A DNA stretch of 64,000 bases from Marivivens donghaensis (GCF_011806565.1 NZ_JAATOP010000008.1:62001-126000); one strand, 5' to 3'; counted from the first letter of the stretch, positions 17,382-28,199 are shown. Notes: generated by a model from the letters alone, not told the origin. Made by a program: numbers and translations.

Positions 17382-18433
17382 AGTCCAAGCATCCTTTTAA
17401 TCTGTGCGTCATCCCGTTCGGCACCTGCGAAATCGTCAAAGGCTTTGCCCGTGACTTCGATCAGGTGCTTTTCAATAAACGGAGCGCCTTCGGCAGCGCC
17501 CTGTTCGGGAGATTTAATGCAACATTCCCACTCAAGTACGGCCCACGAGTCGTAGCCGTATTGGGTCATCTTACTGAAGATGCCCGAGAAATCGACCTGC
17601 CCGTCACCGAGTGAGCGGAAACGCCCCGCGCGGTTGGTCCAGCTCTGATAGCCCGAATAGACGCCCTGACGGCCGCTCGGATTGAACTCCGCATCCTTCA
17701 CGTGGAAGGCGTTGATACGGTCGTGGTAAATGTCGATGAACTCGAGGTAATCGAGCTGCTGAAGCAAGAAGTGCGAGGGATCGTAGTTGATCATCGCAGC
17801 TTCGTGGCCACCACAAGCGTCGACGAACATCTCGAAAGTCGCGCCGTCGAACACGTCCTCGCCGGGGTGGATTTCGTAGCCGATATCGACGCCGTTGTCT
17901 TTGTAGTGGTCAAGGATCGGGGTCCAACGACGGCCAAGTTCGGCAAACGCTTCCTCGATCAGACCTGCGGGGCGCTGCGGCCACGGATAGAGGTACGGAA
18001 ACGCCAGCGAGCCGGTGAAAGATACCGAATGCTCCAGACCAAGGCGGCGAGACGCGACTGCGGTTTTCTTGACCTGATCGATCGCCCACTCGGTGCGAGC
18101 CTTCGGGTTCTTGTGGACCGACGCCGGAGCGAACGCATCGAACGCTTCGTCGTAGGCGGGGTTCACGGCAACCAGCTGGCCCTGAAGGTGGGTCGAAAGT
18201 TCGGTAATCTCGACACCTGCGTCGGCACAAATGCCTTTGACTTCGTCACAATAGGTGTCGCTCTCGGCAGCTTTGTCGAGGTCGAACAGGTGGCCGACAA
18301 ACGTCGGGATCTGCACGCCTTTGTAGCCGAGGCCCGCAGCCCATTTCGTAATATTTTCAAGGGAGTCAAACGGAGCTTCCGACCCCGCGAACTGTGCCAG
18401 AAAAATACCTGGCCCCTCAATCTGTGTTGGCAT
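17378..18433 (-). CDS. Sugar phosphate isomerase/epimerase-like TIM barrel (leftward arm)
   Basis: 351 aa AP-endonuclease-2 (xylose isomerase-like) barrel. Candidate metal ligands: glutamate in EIHPGEDVFDG, aspartate and histidine in NYDPSHFLLQ, histidine in AFHVKDAEF, and glutamate in VLEWECC. It is longer than usual for the family, with an insertion GRQGVYSGYQSWTNRAGRFRSLGDG before the last strands. ATG 18433 is chosen over an upstream in-frame start because GGAGGAGG precedes it. Paired with the Gfo/Idh/MocA enzyme, it may work on keto-sugar intermediates. That is inference from the frequent pairing of these families. Confidence 0.82.
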   Translation of the reverse strand: MPTQIEGPGIFLAQFAGSEAPFDSLENITKWAAGLGYKGVQIPTFVGHLFDLDKAAESDTYCDEVKGICADAGVEITELSTHLQGQLVAVNPAYDEAFDAFAPASVHKNPKARTEWAIDQVKKTAVASRRLGLEHSVSFTGSLAFPYLYPWPQRPAGLIEEAFAELGRRWTPILDHYKDNGVDIGYEIHPGEDVFDGATFEMFVDACGGHEAAMINYDPSHFLLQQLDYLEFIDIYHDRINAFHVKDAEFNPSGRQGVYSGYQSWTNRAGRFRSLGDGQVDFSGIFSKMTQYGYDSWAVLEWECCIKSPEQGAAEGAPFIEKHLIEVTGKAFDDFAGAERDDAQIKRMLGL

Positions 18434-18451
18434 GAACGCCTCCTCCACTCG

Positions 18452-19489
18452 TCATTTGTTAAGTTTCGCCGGATCGGGGACTTCCAGCGCCTGAAGCGGC
18501 GGAAGATCCGGCTCGTTGATTGCTTGCATGACCGCTCTGGCCAAAAACTCGCCAGCCTGGCTGACGTTTTCGGGCATCACGATAATCTCTTTTCGAAACA
18601 GTTTGAGGAACGGGACAGCCTCCTTGCCGAAGATGTCGATGTCCGCCCCGACGGCACGCCCCATCTGTTCGGCAGCCGCTACCGAGCCCATCGCCGCAGT
18701 GGGCGAGCTACAGATAATGCCATCGACCTCGGGTTCGTGCTCAAGGATGTTCTGGACGATGGCGCGCACGCCTTCGCCGCTTTCGTCACTGTTCGTTCGT
18801 CTGACCGTGCGCAGGTACACGCCAGCGGCCTCGGCAGCAGCGCTCGCACCTTCGATCGTATTCTTGGCGTAATACTGGCTCTGCGGCGGCGCGATGAGGA
18901 TAAGGTGTTTGCGGCCGCGCCTGACCAGCTCCTCAACCCCGATCCGGCCGAATTCTACGTTGTCGAAGTCGAAATACGCGTGCTTCTCGCTTCCCGTCCG
19001 TCCGTGGGTCGCAAAGGGGAATTTCTTTTCCATCAGATAGGCAACGCGCGGATCGTTCGGTTCGGTCTGGTTCATGATGATCGCATCGGCAGAGCCAGTC
19101 TCGACAATATACCGGACGGGTTTGAGCTTATCCTCGTCCTGAAACATATGCGTAATGATGAGATGGTACTGCGTTCCGCGCAACGTTTCGGCGATCGCGT
19201 TTATCAACCTTGCCGTGTGGTTCATCATGTCCGACTCGGGGGCGAGGATCAGGCTGATCACGTTCGTTTTACCGGTCCGAAGACGCACCCCCGCACGGTT
19301 CGGGACGTAGCCTATTTCATCAGCGATTCGCCTGACGAGTTTCTTGGTTGCGGCACCGATATCGGGCGCGCCGGAGAGGGCACGGGACACTGTGGGCACC
19401 GCGAGGCCGCTCAGCCTTGCGATGGTTTTGAGCGTCGGCTTTTCGCCCTTTTCGAGAACGTAGCCCGACGCTGTTTTTTCGTTTGTCAT
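18452..19489 (-). CDS. LacI-family transcriptional regulator of the sugar locus
   Basis: 345 aa. The N-terminal helix-turn-helix TLKTIARLSGLAVPTVSRALSGAPDIGAATKKLV (about 19-52) is followed by the hinge helix region and a periplasmic-binding-protein-like effector domain. It is first in the leftward operon (18 bases before the epimerase gene) and divergent from the ABC operon, so it probably represses both. The inducer is presumably the transported sugar or a product. The candidate palindromes at 19565-19578 and 19657-19668 lie in the shared control region. Confidence 0.9.
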   Translation of the reverse strand: MTNEKTASGYVLEKGEKPTLKTIARLSGLAVPTVSRALSGAPDIGAATKKLVRRIADEIGYVPNRAGVRLRTGKTNVISLILAPESDMMNHTARLINAIAETLRGTQYHLIITHMFQDEDKLKPVRYIVETGSADAIIMNQTEPNDPRVAYLMEKKFPFATHGRTGSEKHAYFDFDNVEFGRIGVEELVRRGRKHLILIAPPQSQYYAKNTIEGASAAAEAAGVYLRTVRRTNSDESGEGVRAIVQNILEHEPEVDGIICSSPTAAMGSVAAAEQMGRAVGADIDIFGKEAVPFLKLFRKEIIVMPENVSQAGEFLARAVMQAINEPDLPPLQALEVPDPAKLNK

Positions 19490-19564
19490 GAACGTGTTCC
19501 CTCAGTTCTCCGTTCCAGCAGACAGCCTACCTGCCATTCTCCCTACGCACCACACTCCCTTAAC

Positions 19565-19578
19565 CGATATCGATAACG
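19565..19578. promoter_or_regulatory. Candidate LacI-type operator 1
   Basis: CGATATCGATAACG is an imperfect 14-bp palindrome centred on TATCGATA (mismatch at positions 3/12), with a CpG at the centre as in most LacI-family operators. It sits 76 bases upstream of the lacI start and 30 bases upstream of the proposed -35 of the rightward promoter. Confidence 0.45.
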
Positions 19579-19607
19579 CCGCAGCGCCGCAGCGCCGCGC
19601 ACGAATA

Positions 19608-19637
19608 TTGCGACCGCAGCAAATAACTTTCTAGAAT
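19608..19637 (+). promoter_or_regulatory. Candidate promoter of the ABC transporter operon
   Basis: TTGCGA (19608-19613) and TAGAAT (19632-19637) form a -35/-10 pair with an 18-base spacer; transcription would begin near 19644, leaving a leader of about 65 bases. The leader holds candidate operator 2 and the GGGAGGAG Shine-Dalgarno of the binding-protein gene. Confidence 0.5.
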
Positions 19638-19656
19638 ATTTCTTGCTCCATCCATC

Positions 19657-19668
19657 TAAAACGTTATA
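19657..19668. promoter_or_regulatory. Candidate LacI-type operator 2
   Basis: TAAAACGTTATA is a near-perfect 12-bp palindrome around AACGTT (mismatch at positions 3/10), just downstream of the proposed start point of the ABC operon: a classical roadblock position for a LacI-family repressor. Confidence 0.45.
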
Positions 19669-19708
19669 GGACTTTCTGCAACGATTTAGAACCAGGGAGG
19701 AGAGAATC

Positions 19709-20932
19709 GTGAAACTGACCACCAAACTGCTGGCCGCGACCGCAATTGTCAGCGCGACCGGCGCATCGGCCACTGATCTTGAAGTCACCCATTGGTGGAC
19801 TTCGGGCGGCGAAGCTGCCGCTGTGGCTGAACTCGCGAAAGCATTCGACGCATCGGGCGATCACTGGGTCGACGGCGCAATTGCAGGTTCCGGCGGCACC
19901 GCACGTCCGATCATGATCAGCCGAATCACCGGCGGTGATCCGATGGGTGCGACTCAGTTCAACCACGGCCAACAGGCACTCGAACTCGTCGAAGCCGGCC
20001 TGATGCTCGACCTCACTGACGTTGCCGAAGAAAACAACTGGGAGGAGGTCATCTTCCCGAAGTCGCTGCTCGACGCATGTACCGTTGACGGCCGCGTTTA
20101 CTGTGCTCCGGTGAACATCCACTCGCCCGAATGGCTCTGGATTTCGAACAAAGTTTACGAAGACCTCGGTCTGCCGGTTCCGCAGAACTGGAACGAGTTC
20201 GTCGAAAGCGCACCGGCGGTTCGCGAAGCAGGCAAAGTGCCGCTCGCGCTGGGTAACCAGCCGTGGCAGGCAAACACCGCATTCGGCGCCATTCAGGTTG
20301 CCGTTGCCGGTCTTGAGAACTGGCAAGCCGTCAACATGGATCAGGACCTCGACGTTGCTGCCGGTGACGCCTACGCCGCTGTCTTCGAAGCCGCTGCCGC
20401 TGCTCGCGAGCTCGCTGTCGGCTCGAACGTTCAGGACTGGAACCAGGCTACCAACCTCGTGATCACCGATCAGGCCGCTGGCCAGATCATGGGTGACTGG
20501 GCGCAGGGTGAATTCGCTGTCGCAGGCGAAGTTGCCGGTGAAGACTACACCTGTCTGCCGGGTCTGGGCCTCAACGCCTACCTGTCGACCGGTGGTGACG
20601 CCTTCTACTTCCCGAAGCTGGATGATCCGGAACAGGAAGCCGCGCAGAAGCGCCTCGCAGCTCTGCTCGTTTCGCCGGAAGTCCAGGTTGCCTTCAACCT
20701 GAAGAAAGGCTCGCTGCCGATCCGTGGCGACGTAGACCTCTCGGAAGCCAACGACTGTATGCAGAAGGGCCTTGAGCTGCTCGCTTCGGGCAACGTGATG
20801 CCGTCGGGCGACATGCTGTGGACTCCGGACACTCAGAAGCAGGTCGAAGACCTCATGGTCGAGTTCTGGATGAGCGACATGCCGGCTGCCGAAGCGCACG
20901 AGCGTTGGGTCGAAATCCTGAGCATGGACTAA
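19709..20932 (+). CDS. Carbohydrate ABC transporter, substrate-binding protein
   Basis: 407 aa with GTG start and a strong GGGAGGAGAG ribosome site. Signal peptide of about 22 residues ending TGASA, then a mature start LEVTHWWTSGGEAAAVAELAKAFD typical of family 1 (CUT1) sugar-binding proteins, including the glucose/mannose-type group. Two cysteine pairs are possible (LLDACTVDGRVYCAP; DYTCLPG and NDCMQ). It delivers sugar to the two permeases downstream. The adjacent GH2 enzyme suggests a beta-mannoside or similar oligosaccharide. A stable hairpin after the stop likely keeps its mRNA more abundant than that of the permeases. Confidence 0.92.
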   Translation: MKLTTKLLAATAIVSATGASATDLEVTHWWTSGGEAAAVAELAKAFDASGDHWVDGAIAGSGGTARPIMISRITGGDPMGATQFNHGQQALELVEAGLMLDLTDVAEENNWEEVIFPKSLLDACTVDGRVYCAPVNIHSPEWLWISNKVYEDLGLPVPQNWNEFVESAPAVREAGKVPLALGNQPWQANTAFGAIQVAVAGLENWQAVNMDQDLDVAAGDAYAAVFEAAAAARELAVGSNVQDWNQATNLVITDQAAGQIMGDWAQGEFAVAGEVAGEDYTCLPGLGLNAYLSTGGDAFYFPKLDDPEQEAAQKRLAALLVSPEVQVAFNLKKGSLPIRGDVDLSEANDCMQKGLELLASGNVMPSGDMLWTPDTQKQVEDLMVEFWMSDMPAAEAHERWVEILSMD

Positions 20933-20949
20933 TCGTCCGGCTCTAAGTG

Positions 20950-20980
20950 CGGGCCGCCCTGACTCCCAAGGGGCGGCCCG
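20950..20980 (+). terminator. Intra-operon hairpin after the binding-protein gene
   Basis: CGGGCCGCCC (20950-20959) and GGGCGGCCCG (20971-20980) pair perfectly over 10 bp with an 11-base loop, followed by ATTTGTCTTT. Partial terminator or 3'-end stabiliser, giving excess binding protein over permease. Confidence 0.7.
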
Positions 20981-21018
20981 ATTTGTCTTTAGCGTTCCGA
21001 AACGGCGAGGGGATCGGG

Positions 21019-21912
21019 ATGGCATCAAAACCGTTGAGCGCACGGCTTACGCGCAATTTAAACGCCAAGATCGCGGCACTACCGATGATTATCACCACAC
21101 TTGTGGTCTTTCTCGGGGGGACGATCTGGTCCGTAGTTTACTCATTCACAGGCTCGAAACTTCTGCCCAAGCTCAAGTGGGTCGGCCTCAAGCAATATGA
21201 CCGTTTGTGGAGCAACAGCCGCTGGGAAATCTCGATCGAGAACCTTTTCTGGTACGGCATTTTCGCTCTGGTCCTGACGATCGCAATCGGCTTCCTGCTG
21301 GCCGTCCTTCTGGATCAGAAGATCCGCTTCGAGGACACGTTCCGCACCATTCTTCTTTATCCGTTTGCACTTAGCTTCATCGTGACCGGCCTTGTGTGGC
21401 AGTGGCTGCTGAACCCCGAGATGGGTATCCAGCACATCGTCCGCAGCATGGGCTGGGAGAGTTTCACCTTCGATCCGTTATACAATCCGGACTTGGTGCT
21501 CATAGGTCTGCTGATGGCGGGGCTCTGGCAGGGCACGGGCTTTGTCATGTGCATCATGCTCGCCGGTCTGCGCGGTATCGACGAAGATATCTGGAAAGCA
21601 GCGCGTGTGGACGGCATCCCTGCGTGGAAGACCTACCTCCGCGTCGTCATTCCGATGATGCGTCCGGTGTTCATCACCACGCTGGTGATCGTCGCTGCCG
21701 GCATCATCAAACTCTACGACCTCGTCGTCGCTATGACGTCCGGCGGTCCCGGCAACGCCAGCCAGGTGCCCGCGATGTACGTTTACGACTACCTTTTCCA
21801 AGCACAGAACCTCGGCCAGGGCCTTGCCGCATCGACCATGATGCTGCTCAGCGTTCTGATCGTTCTGATCCCTTGGGCTTACCTCGAATTCGGAGGCAAA
21901 AAGCATGCTTGA
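21019..21912 (+). CDS. Carbohydrate ABC transporter permease 1
   Basis: 297 aa from ATG 21019; an upstream in-frame start at 20947 would run through the hairpin and is unlikely. About six membrane segments, and the EAA coupling loop EDIWKAARVDGIPAWKTYLRVVIPMMRP that contacts the ATPase. MalF-type CUT1 permease of the inner membrane. It overlaps the next permease by eight bases, so the two are coupled as expected for an obligate heterodimer. Confidence 0.9.
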   Translation: MASKPLSARLTRNLNAKIAALPMIITTLVVFLGGTIWSVVYSFTGSKLLPKLKWVGLKQYDRLWSNSRWEISIENLFWYGIFALVLTIAIGFLLAVLLDQKIRFEDTFRTILLYPFALSFIVTGLVWQWLLNPEMGIQHIVRSMGWESFTFDPLYNPDLVLIGLLMAGLWQGTGFVMCIMLAGLRGIDEDIWKAARVDGIPAWKTYLRVVIPMMRPVFITTLVIVAAGIIKLYDLVVAMTSGGPGNASQVPAMYVYDYLFQAQNLGQGLAASTMMLLSVLIVLIPWAYLEFGGKKHA

Positions 21913-22828
21913 GGCCTCGAAAATGGTCGATCGCACTGTCGACGCAATGTCCGGTCCGCGTGGCAAAAAGCCGAAAAAGGCGCTCTCCGGCCGCAATATC
22001 ATGATCTACGGCATTCTGCTGATGGTCAGCCTTTACTACATCCTGCCGCTCTGGGTGATGGTCATGACCTCGCTCAAAGGGATGCCGGAAATCCGCATGG
22101 GCAACATCTTTGCCCCGCCGGTCGAGATCACCTTCGAGCCGTGGGTCAAAGCATGGTCGAGCGCCTGTACCGGCCTCAACTGTGACGGCCTGAGCCGCGG
22201 CTTCTGGAATTCGGTGCAGATCCTCATTCCGTCGGTCTTCCTGTCCATCGCAATCGCGTCGGTCAACGGCTACGCGCTGGTGAACTGGAAGTTCAAAGGG
22301 TCGGAGCTGTTCTTCACCATCCTGATCTTCGGCAGCTTCATTCCCTACCAGATCATGCTCTACCCGATCGTGATCATGTTGCGGGAACTGGGTCTATACG
22401 GCAAGCTCGGCGGTCTGGTGCTCGTGCACTCGGTCTTCGGTATGCCGATCCTGACGCTGCTCTTCCGCAACTATTTCACTTCCGTCCCCGAAGAACTGTT
22501 CAAGGCCGCACGCGTGGATGGCGCAGGCTTCTGGGGTATCTACTTCCGGATCATGCTGCCGATGTCGCTGCCCATCTTCGTGGTTGCCGTCATCTTGCAG
22601 GTCACGGGTATCTGGAACGACTTCCTCTTCGGTGTCGTCTTCACCAAACCCTCGATCTATCCGATGACCGTCCAGCTCAATAACATCGTGAACTCGGTGC
22701 AGGGCGTGAAGGAATACAACGTCAATATGGCCGCGACCATGCTGACGGGCCTCGTTCCTCTGGTCATCTACTTCATCTCCGGAAAACTCTTTGTCCGCGG
22801 TATTGCCGCCGGCGCCGTGAAAGGCTGA
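21905..22828 (+). CDS. Carbohydrate ABC transporter permease 2
   Basis: 307 aa MalG-type CUT1 permease. A cytosolic basic N terminus (GPRGKKPKKALSG) is followed by six predicted helices and the EAA loop EELFKAARVDGAGFWGIYFRIMLPMSLP. The loop between helices 1 and 2 includes a two-cysteine stretch (SACTGLNCDGLSRG) that would face the periplasm. The ATPase gene follows after seven bases. Confidence 0.9.
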   Translation: MLEASKMVDRTVDAMSGPRGKKPKKALSGRNIMIYGILLMVSLYYILPLWVMVMTSLKGMPEIRMGNIFAPPVEITFEPWVKAWSSACTGLNCDGLSRGFWNSVQILIPSVFLSIAIASVNGYALVNWKFKGSELFFTILIFGSFIPYQIMLYPIVIMLRELGLYGKLGGLVLVHSVFGMPILTLLFRNYFTSVPEELFKAARVDGAGFWGIYFRIMLPMSLPIFVVAVILQVTGIWNDFLFGVVFTKPSIYPMTVQLNNIVNSVQGVKEYNVNMAATMLTGLVPLVIYFISGKLFVRGIAAGAVKG

Positions 22829-22835
22829 CGACGCT

Positions 22836-23911
<1,076 letters not shown>

Positions 23912-23915
<4 letters not shown>

Positions 23916-26275
23916 TTCAACTATCGGGTCTTTGGACCCTTACCGATGCATCGGGCGAGTTTACTTGCCCGATCACCCTTCCCGGCGATGGTGTTTCGGC
24001 CCTCTATGACGCCGGCCTGGTCCCTGACCCGTATTGGGGTCGCAACGAATATGACCTGCGTTGGATCGCAGACCGTGACTGGACCGCAAAACGCACGATC
24101 GACCTGACCGATACCGACGTAGATCTGGTGATCGGCGATCTCGATACCGTGGCAACGATCCGCTGGAACGGTCAGGAGGTGCATTCCTCCAAAAATATGT
24201 TCCGCGACTACCGCGTGTCGCTGGCCGATGTGGCCCGTGCAGGCGAAAACGAGGTCGAGATCGTCTTCCATTCAAGCACCAAAGCCGGTGCCGAAGAGCA
24301 GGCCCGCCAGCCGTTCTTTGTGCCGTGGCATGAACAGAACTCGCCCATCGCGAACGGCAACATGCTGCGCAAGGTGCAGTGCGATTTCGGGTGGGACTGG
24401 AACATCGCGCTAGCGCCTTTCGGCCAGTACGGCACGCTCGCCGTGCAATCCCGCAAGGCCGCGAGGATCGAAGACCTCTACATCACGCAGACCCACGAGA
24501 ACGGCACCGTATCAGTGTCTATCTCGGCCAAAACGGTCAATCACGAGGGCCCGTTTACTGTCACTCTCGATGGTCAAACGGTCGAGGCGGATGGCACCGC
24601 GACGATCACCATCGACCAGCCGAAGCTGTGGTGGCCTGCGGGCTTGGGAAAACAGCCGCTATATGATCTGACCGTGCAGGCAGGTGACGCGACCGAGACC
24701 CGCCGCATCGGTCTTCGCAAAATGGAGCTCATCACCGACAAGGACGACACGGGCTCCATGTTCAAGTTCCGCGTCAATGATGTCGACGTCTTTGCGAAAG
24801 GTGCCAACTGGATTCCCGCCGACGCTCTGGCTGGCCGCATCACCGACGCCGCGACCCGCGATCTGCTGCAATCCGCGCTCGACGCAAACATGAACATGAT
24901 CCGCGTTTGGGGTGGTGGCCGCTACGAGCCGACTTCGTTCTACGACACCTGTGACGAGATGGGCCTGATGGTCTGGCAGGACTTCATGTTCGCCTGCAAC
25001 CTCTATCCCTCGACCGAGGATTACCTGTCCGAAGTGAAGGCCGAAGTCCGCGACAACGTCTCGCGGATGCACCACCACGCCTGTATCGCCGTCTGGTGCG
25101 GCGACAACGAACTGGTGGGTGCCTTCGACTGGTTCGAGGTCAGCCGCAAGAACCGCGACACCTATCTCGTCAGCTATGACCGCCTGAACCGCACTATCGA
25201 ACAGGAACTCAAAGCGACCGATCCGAATGCGATCTGGTGGCCGTCTTCGCCCTGTGCCGGCCCGATGAACTACGGTGATGCGTGGCACGACGACAGCAAA
25301 GGCGACATGCACTTCTGGTCGGTCTGGCACGAAGGCCGCGACTTCGACCACTACCGCGACGTTTCTCCGCGCTTCTGTTCGGAGTTCGGCTTCCAGTCCT
25401 ATCCGTCGATGAACATTATCAAGACCTTCGCCGATCCGAAGGACTGGAACATCGCGGCCCCCGTCTTTGAAAGCCACCAGAAGAACAAGGGCGGCAATGC
25501 GCGCATCGCCGAAACCATGTTCCGCTATTTCCGCTGGCCCGAGAAGTTCGAGGACTTTGTCTGGCTCTCGCAAATCCAGCAGGCCATGGCGATCAAGACC
25601 GCCGTTACCCATTGGCGCGGCCTGAAACCGCACTGCATGGGTACGCTGATCTGGCAACTCAATGACACGTGGCCGGTCTGTTCGTGGTCATCGCTCGACT
25701 ACGGCGGCGGCTGGAAGATGCTGCACTACATGATCCAGCGTTTCTACGCGCCGGTGACTGTGATCTGCGCACCGACCGACAGCGGCTACCAGCTCAAGGG
25801 CGTCAACGATCACCTCGATCCGGTCGAGTTGACCGTCAGTGCCCGCACGCTCGACATGCAGGGCGAAAGCCGCGCACTCGGCAAGACCAAGATGACCATC
25901 GGCGCTCAGTCCGAAGTCATGCTCGATATCTCCGCCGATCAGGTCAAGGAAGGCGAGATCATCGTCTTTATCTGGCACGCCGAAGACGGCGAGGCGGGGG
26001 GCGATCACTTCGCGCCTTGGCCCTACAAAACCTACGACCTGCCCGACAGCGGGCTGGAGATGAAGCAGGACGGAAACAAGCTCACGATCACGGCCAAGCA
26101 GCTCTCGCTCTTCGCCAGCGTCGAAGCCGACGTGCCTGGGCGTTTCTCGAACAACGCCTTCGCCGTTTTCCCCGGCCTGCCTGTCACCGTCACCTTCACA
26201 CCGCAGGACGAGAACGCGACGCCCACGTTCTCTCTGCGTGACCTCTACAGCGCCACAGTAGCCCGTAACGGCTGA
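23912..26275 (+). CDS. Glycoside hydrolase family 2, beta-mannosidase-like
   Basis: 787 aa with GTG start. No signal peptide, so cytoplasmic, acting on sugar already imported. Order: jelly-roll sugar-binding domain (1-180, LSGLWTLTDASGEF), Ig-like domain (185-275), TIM barrel (280-600) and C-terminal beta domains. Acid/base E400 lies in AVWCGDNE and nucleophile E491 in RFCSEFGFQS. RVWGGGRYEP and MVWQDFMFACNLYP are the beta-mannosidase form of these blocks rather than the beta-galactosidase or glucuronidase form. It releases mannose or a related sugar from the non-reducing end; the true linkage is not shown by sequence alone. Confidence 0.85.
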
Positions 26276-26287
26276 AAGGATTCCACA

Positions 26288-27028
26288 ATGCCCGGCATTT
26301 CCTACCAGATGTACTGCTCCCGCGACCACGGGATCGAAGAAACCCTCAAAATGCTGGCCGAGGCCGGTTATGACGCCGTCGAAGGCTACGGCCCGATGTA
26401 CGAAGACCTCGACGCGACCAAGGCCATGCTGGACGCCAACGGCCTGTCCATGCCCACCGGCCATTTTGCCATCGAAGTCGCCGAGGACACCGCCAAGACA
26501 CTCGAAATTTGCGAAAAGCTCGGCATCAAGACCGTCATCGTGCCGTTCATCATGCCCGACGACCGCCCGACCGACAGCGCAGGCTGGGCCGCGTTCGGCG
26601 AACGCCTCGCCGCTGCTGGCAAGCCCATCGTCGATGCTGGTCTGAAGTTCGGCTGGCATAACCACGACTTCGAATTCGACGCACAGTCCGACGGCAAACT
26701 GCCGCTCGATCTGATCATGGACGGCGGCGATGTCGTCGGCCTCGAACTTGACCTCGGTTGGACGATCCGCGCGGGCAAGGACCCTGTCGAGTGGATCAAC
26801 AAATACGCCGACCGCCTCGTCGCCGTTCACATCAAGGACCGCGCTCCCGAAGGCGAAAACACCCAATACGACGGCTGGGCCGACGTGGGTGACGGCACCG
26901 TCGATTGGGCACCGATCCATGCTGCCCTGCAATCTGCTGGCGTTGACCGCTACGTCATCGAAAACGACCACCCCGCCGACCACGCAGTCTTTGCCAAGCG
27001 GTCGCTGGACGCAGTCAAGAAATTCTAA
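26288..27028 (+). CDS. Sugar phosphate isomerase/epimerase-like TIM barrel (rightward arm)
   Basis: 246 aa, compact AP-endonuclease-2 barrel. Candidate metal/catalytic residues: H in GWHNHDFEF (with E following), E and D in GLELDLGWT, H in AVHIKDRAP, and E in YVIENDHPAD. The set resembles the small epimerases often found with Gfo/Idh/MocA genes. AAAGGA precedes the ATG. It sits between the GH2 enzyme and an oxidoreductase, so it probably handles the sugar released by hydrolysis or its keto form. It is about 100 residues shorter than its counterpart at 17378-18433 and not a recent duplicate. Confidence 0.82.
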   Translation: MPGISYQMYCSRDHGIEETLKMLAEAGYDAVEGYGPMYEDLDATKAMLDANGLSMPTGHFAIEVAEDTAKTLEICEKLGIKTVIVPFIMPDDRPTDSAGWAAFGERLAAAGKPIVDAGLKFGWHNHDFEFDAQSDGKLPLDLIMDGGDVVGLELDLGWTIRAGKDPVEWINKYADRLVAVHIKDRAPEGENTQYDGWADVGDGTVDWAPIHAALQSAGVDRYVIENDHPADHAVFAKRSLDAVKKF

Positions 27029-27039
27029 GGACAATCACC

Positions 27040-28173
27040 ATGGAAAATATGGGTGTTGGCATCATTGGATGCGGCAATATCTCGACCACCTACCTCCAGT
27101 ATGCCCCGCTGTTTAAGGGCATCGAGGTCCGTGCAGTCGCCGATATCAACATGGATACCGCCAAAGCGCAGGCCGAGAAATTCGGCGTGCGCGCCGAGAC
27201 GGTCGAGGACCTGCTGGCTGCCGACGACATCGGCGTTGTGGTCAATCTGACCATTCCGGCGGTCCACTACGAGATCACCAAGCGCATCCTCGAAGCAGGC
27301 AAGCACGCCTATTCGGAAAAACCGCTGGTCCTCACGCTCGAAGAAGGCGAGTCGCTGCGTGCGCTCGCTAAGTCGAAGAACCTGCGCGTCGGCTCTGCGC
27401 CTGACACGTTCCTTGGCGGCTCGCACCAAGCAGCCCGCGCGGCCATCGACAGCGGCGAAACCGGCCGCATCATCGGCGGTACGTGTCACTTCATGGGTCA
27501 CGGTATGGAAGGCTGGCACCCGAATCCGGACTTCTTCTTCCAGCCTGGCGCGGGTCCGGTGCTCGACATGGGTCCGTACTACATCACCAACCTCGTCCAG
27601 CTGCTTGGTCCGGTAAAGGCCGTGAGCGCGATGACCGCGATCACCTTCCCGACCCGAACCATCGGCAATGGTGCCCGCAATGGCGAGGTTATCCCCGTCA
27701 GCACCCCGACCAACATCAACGCTCTGATGGAGTTCGAGAACGGCGCGATCGTCACGCTGGGCATGTCGTGGGATGTGTGGGCGCACCGTCACCCGAACAT
27801 GGATCTCTATGGCGAGAAGGCTTCGCTCTACGTGCCGGATCCGAACTTCTTCAGCGGTGATGTGAAGCTGGTTGGCGAAAGCGGCGAGGAAAAGACTCTC
27901 GACCACGGCGACCATCCGTACTCCAAGCCGAACCAGGAAGACCATCTGGGCAACCCGATTGCGAACTACCGCTGTGCGGGCCTTGCCGACATGGTCGCGG
28001 CCATTGGCGAAGACCGTCAGCACCGCTGTAACCTCGACCTCGCGGTTCACGTCGTCGAAGTGATGACCTCGATTCTCAAGTCGGGCGAACAGCAGCAGCG
28101 CGTTGAGATGACGACCACCTGTGAACGACCCGATGCCCTGCCACCCGAAGCGGCCAAGGCACTGATGGTCTAA
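27040..28173 (+). CDS. Gfo/Idh/MocA-family oxidoreductase (rightward arm)
   Basis: 377 aa. Rossmann motif VGIIGCGNISTTYLQ, then the EKP block YSEKPLVLTLEEG (about 91-103) with the typical catalytic lysine, and GPVLDMGPYYITNLVQLLG (D-x-G-x-Y form instead of the G-D-x-x-x-H of its counterpart at 16272-17381). NAD(P)-dependent sugar dehydrogenase of unknown substrate. It is last in the rightward sugar operon, 11 bases after the epimerase gene, and ends in a shared terminator. Confidence 0.87.
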   Translation: MENMGVGIIGCGNISTTYLQYAPLFKGIEVRAVADINMDTAKAQAEKFGVRAETVEDLLAADDIGVVVNLTIPAVHYEITKRILEAGKHAYSEKPLVLTLEEGESLRALAKSKNLRVGSAPDTFLGGSHQAARAAIDSGETGRIIGGTCHFMGHGMEGWHPNPDFFFQPGAGPVLDMGPYYITNLVQLLGPVKAVSAMTAITFPTRTIGNGARNGEVIPVSTPTNINALMEFENGAIVTLGMSWDVWAHRHPNMDLYGEKASLYVPDPNFFSGDVKLVGESGEEKTLDHGDHPYSKPNQEDHLGNPIANYRCAGLADMVAAIGEDRQHRCNLDLAVHVVEVMTSILKSGEQQQRVEMTTTCERPDALPPEAAKALMV

Positions 28174-28180
28174 AAGAAAA

Positions 28181-28199
28181 GGGCGGTCACTGACCGCCC
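28181..28199. terminator. Bidirectional terminator (sugar operon / HVA1 gene)
   Basis: GGGCGGTC (28181-28188) pairs with GACCGCCC (28192-28199). On the minus strand the hairpin is followed by TTTTCTTTT, a strong terminator for the HVA1 gene, whose stop codon abuts it; on the plus strand only TTACGCTTT follows. Confidence 0.8.

Noticed and set aside
17702-19576. 624-aa plus-strand frame opposite the epimerase and lacI genes
   Set aside because: Spans two well-supported genes on the other strand and reads into the control region; no motif.
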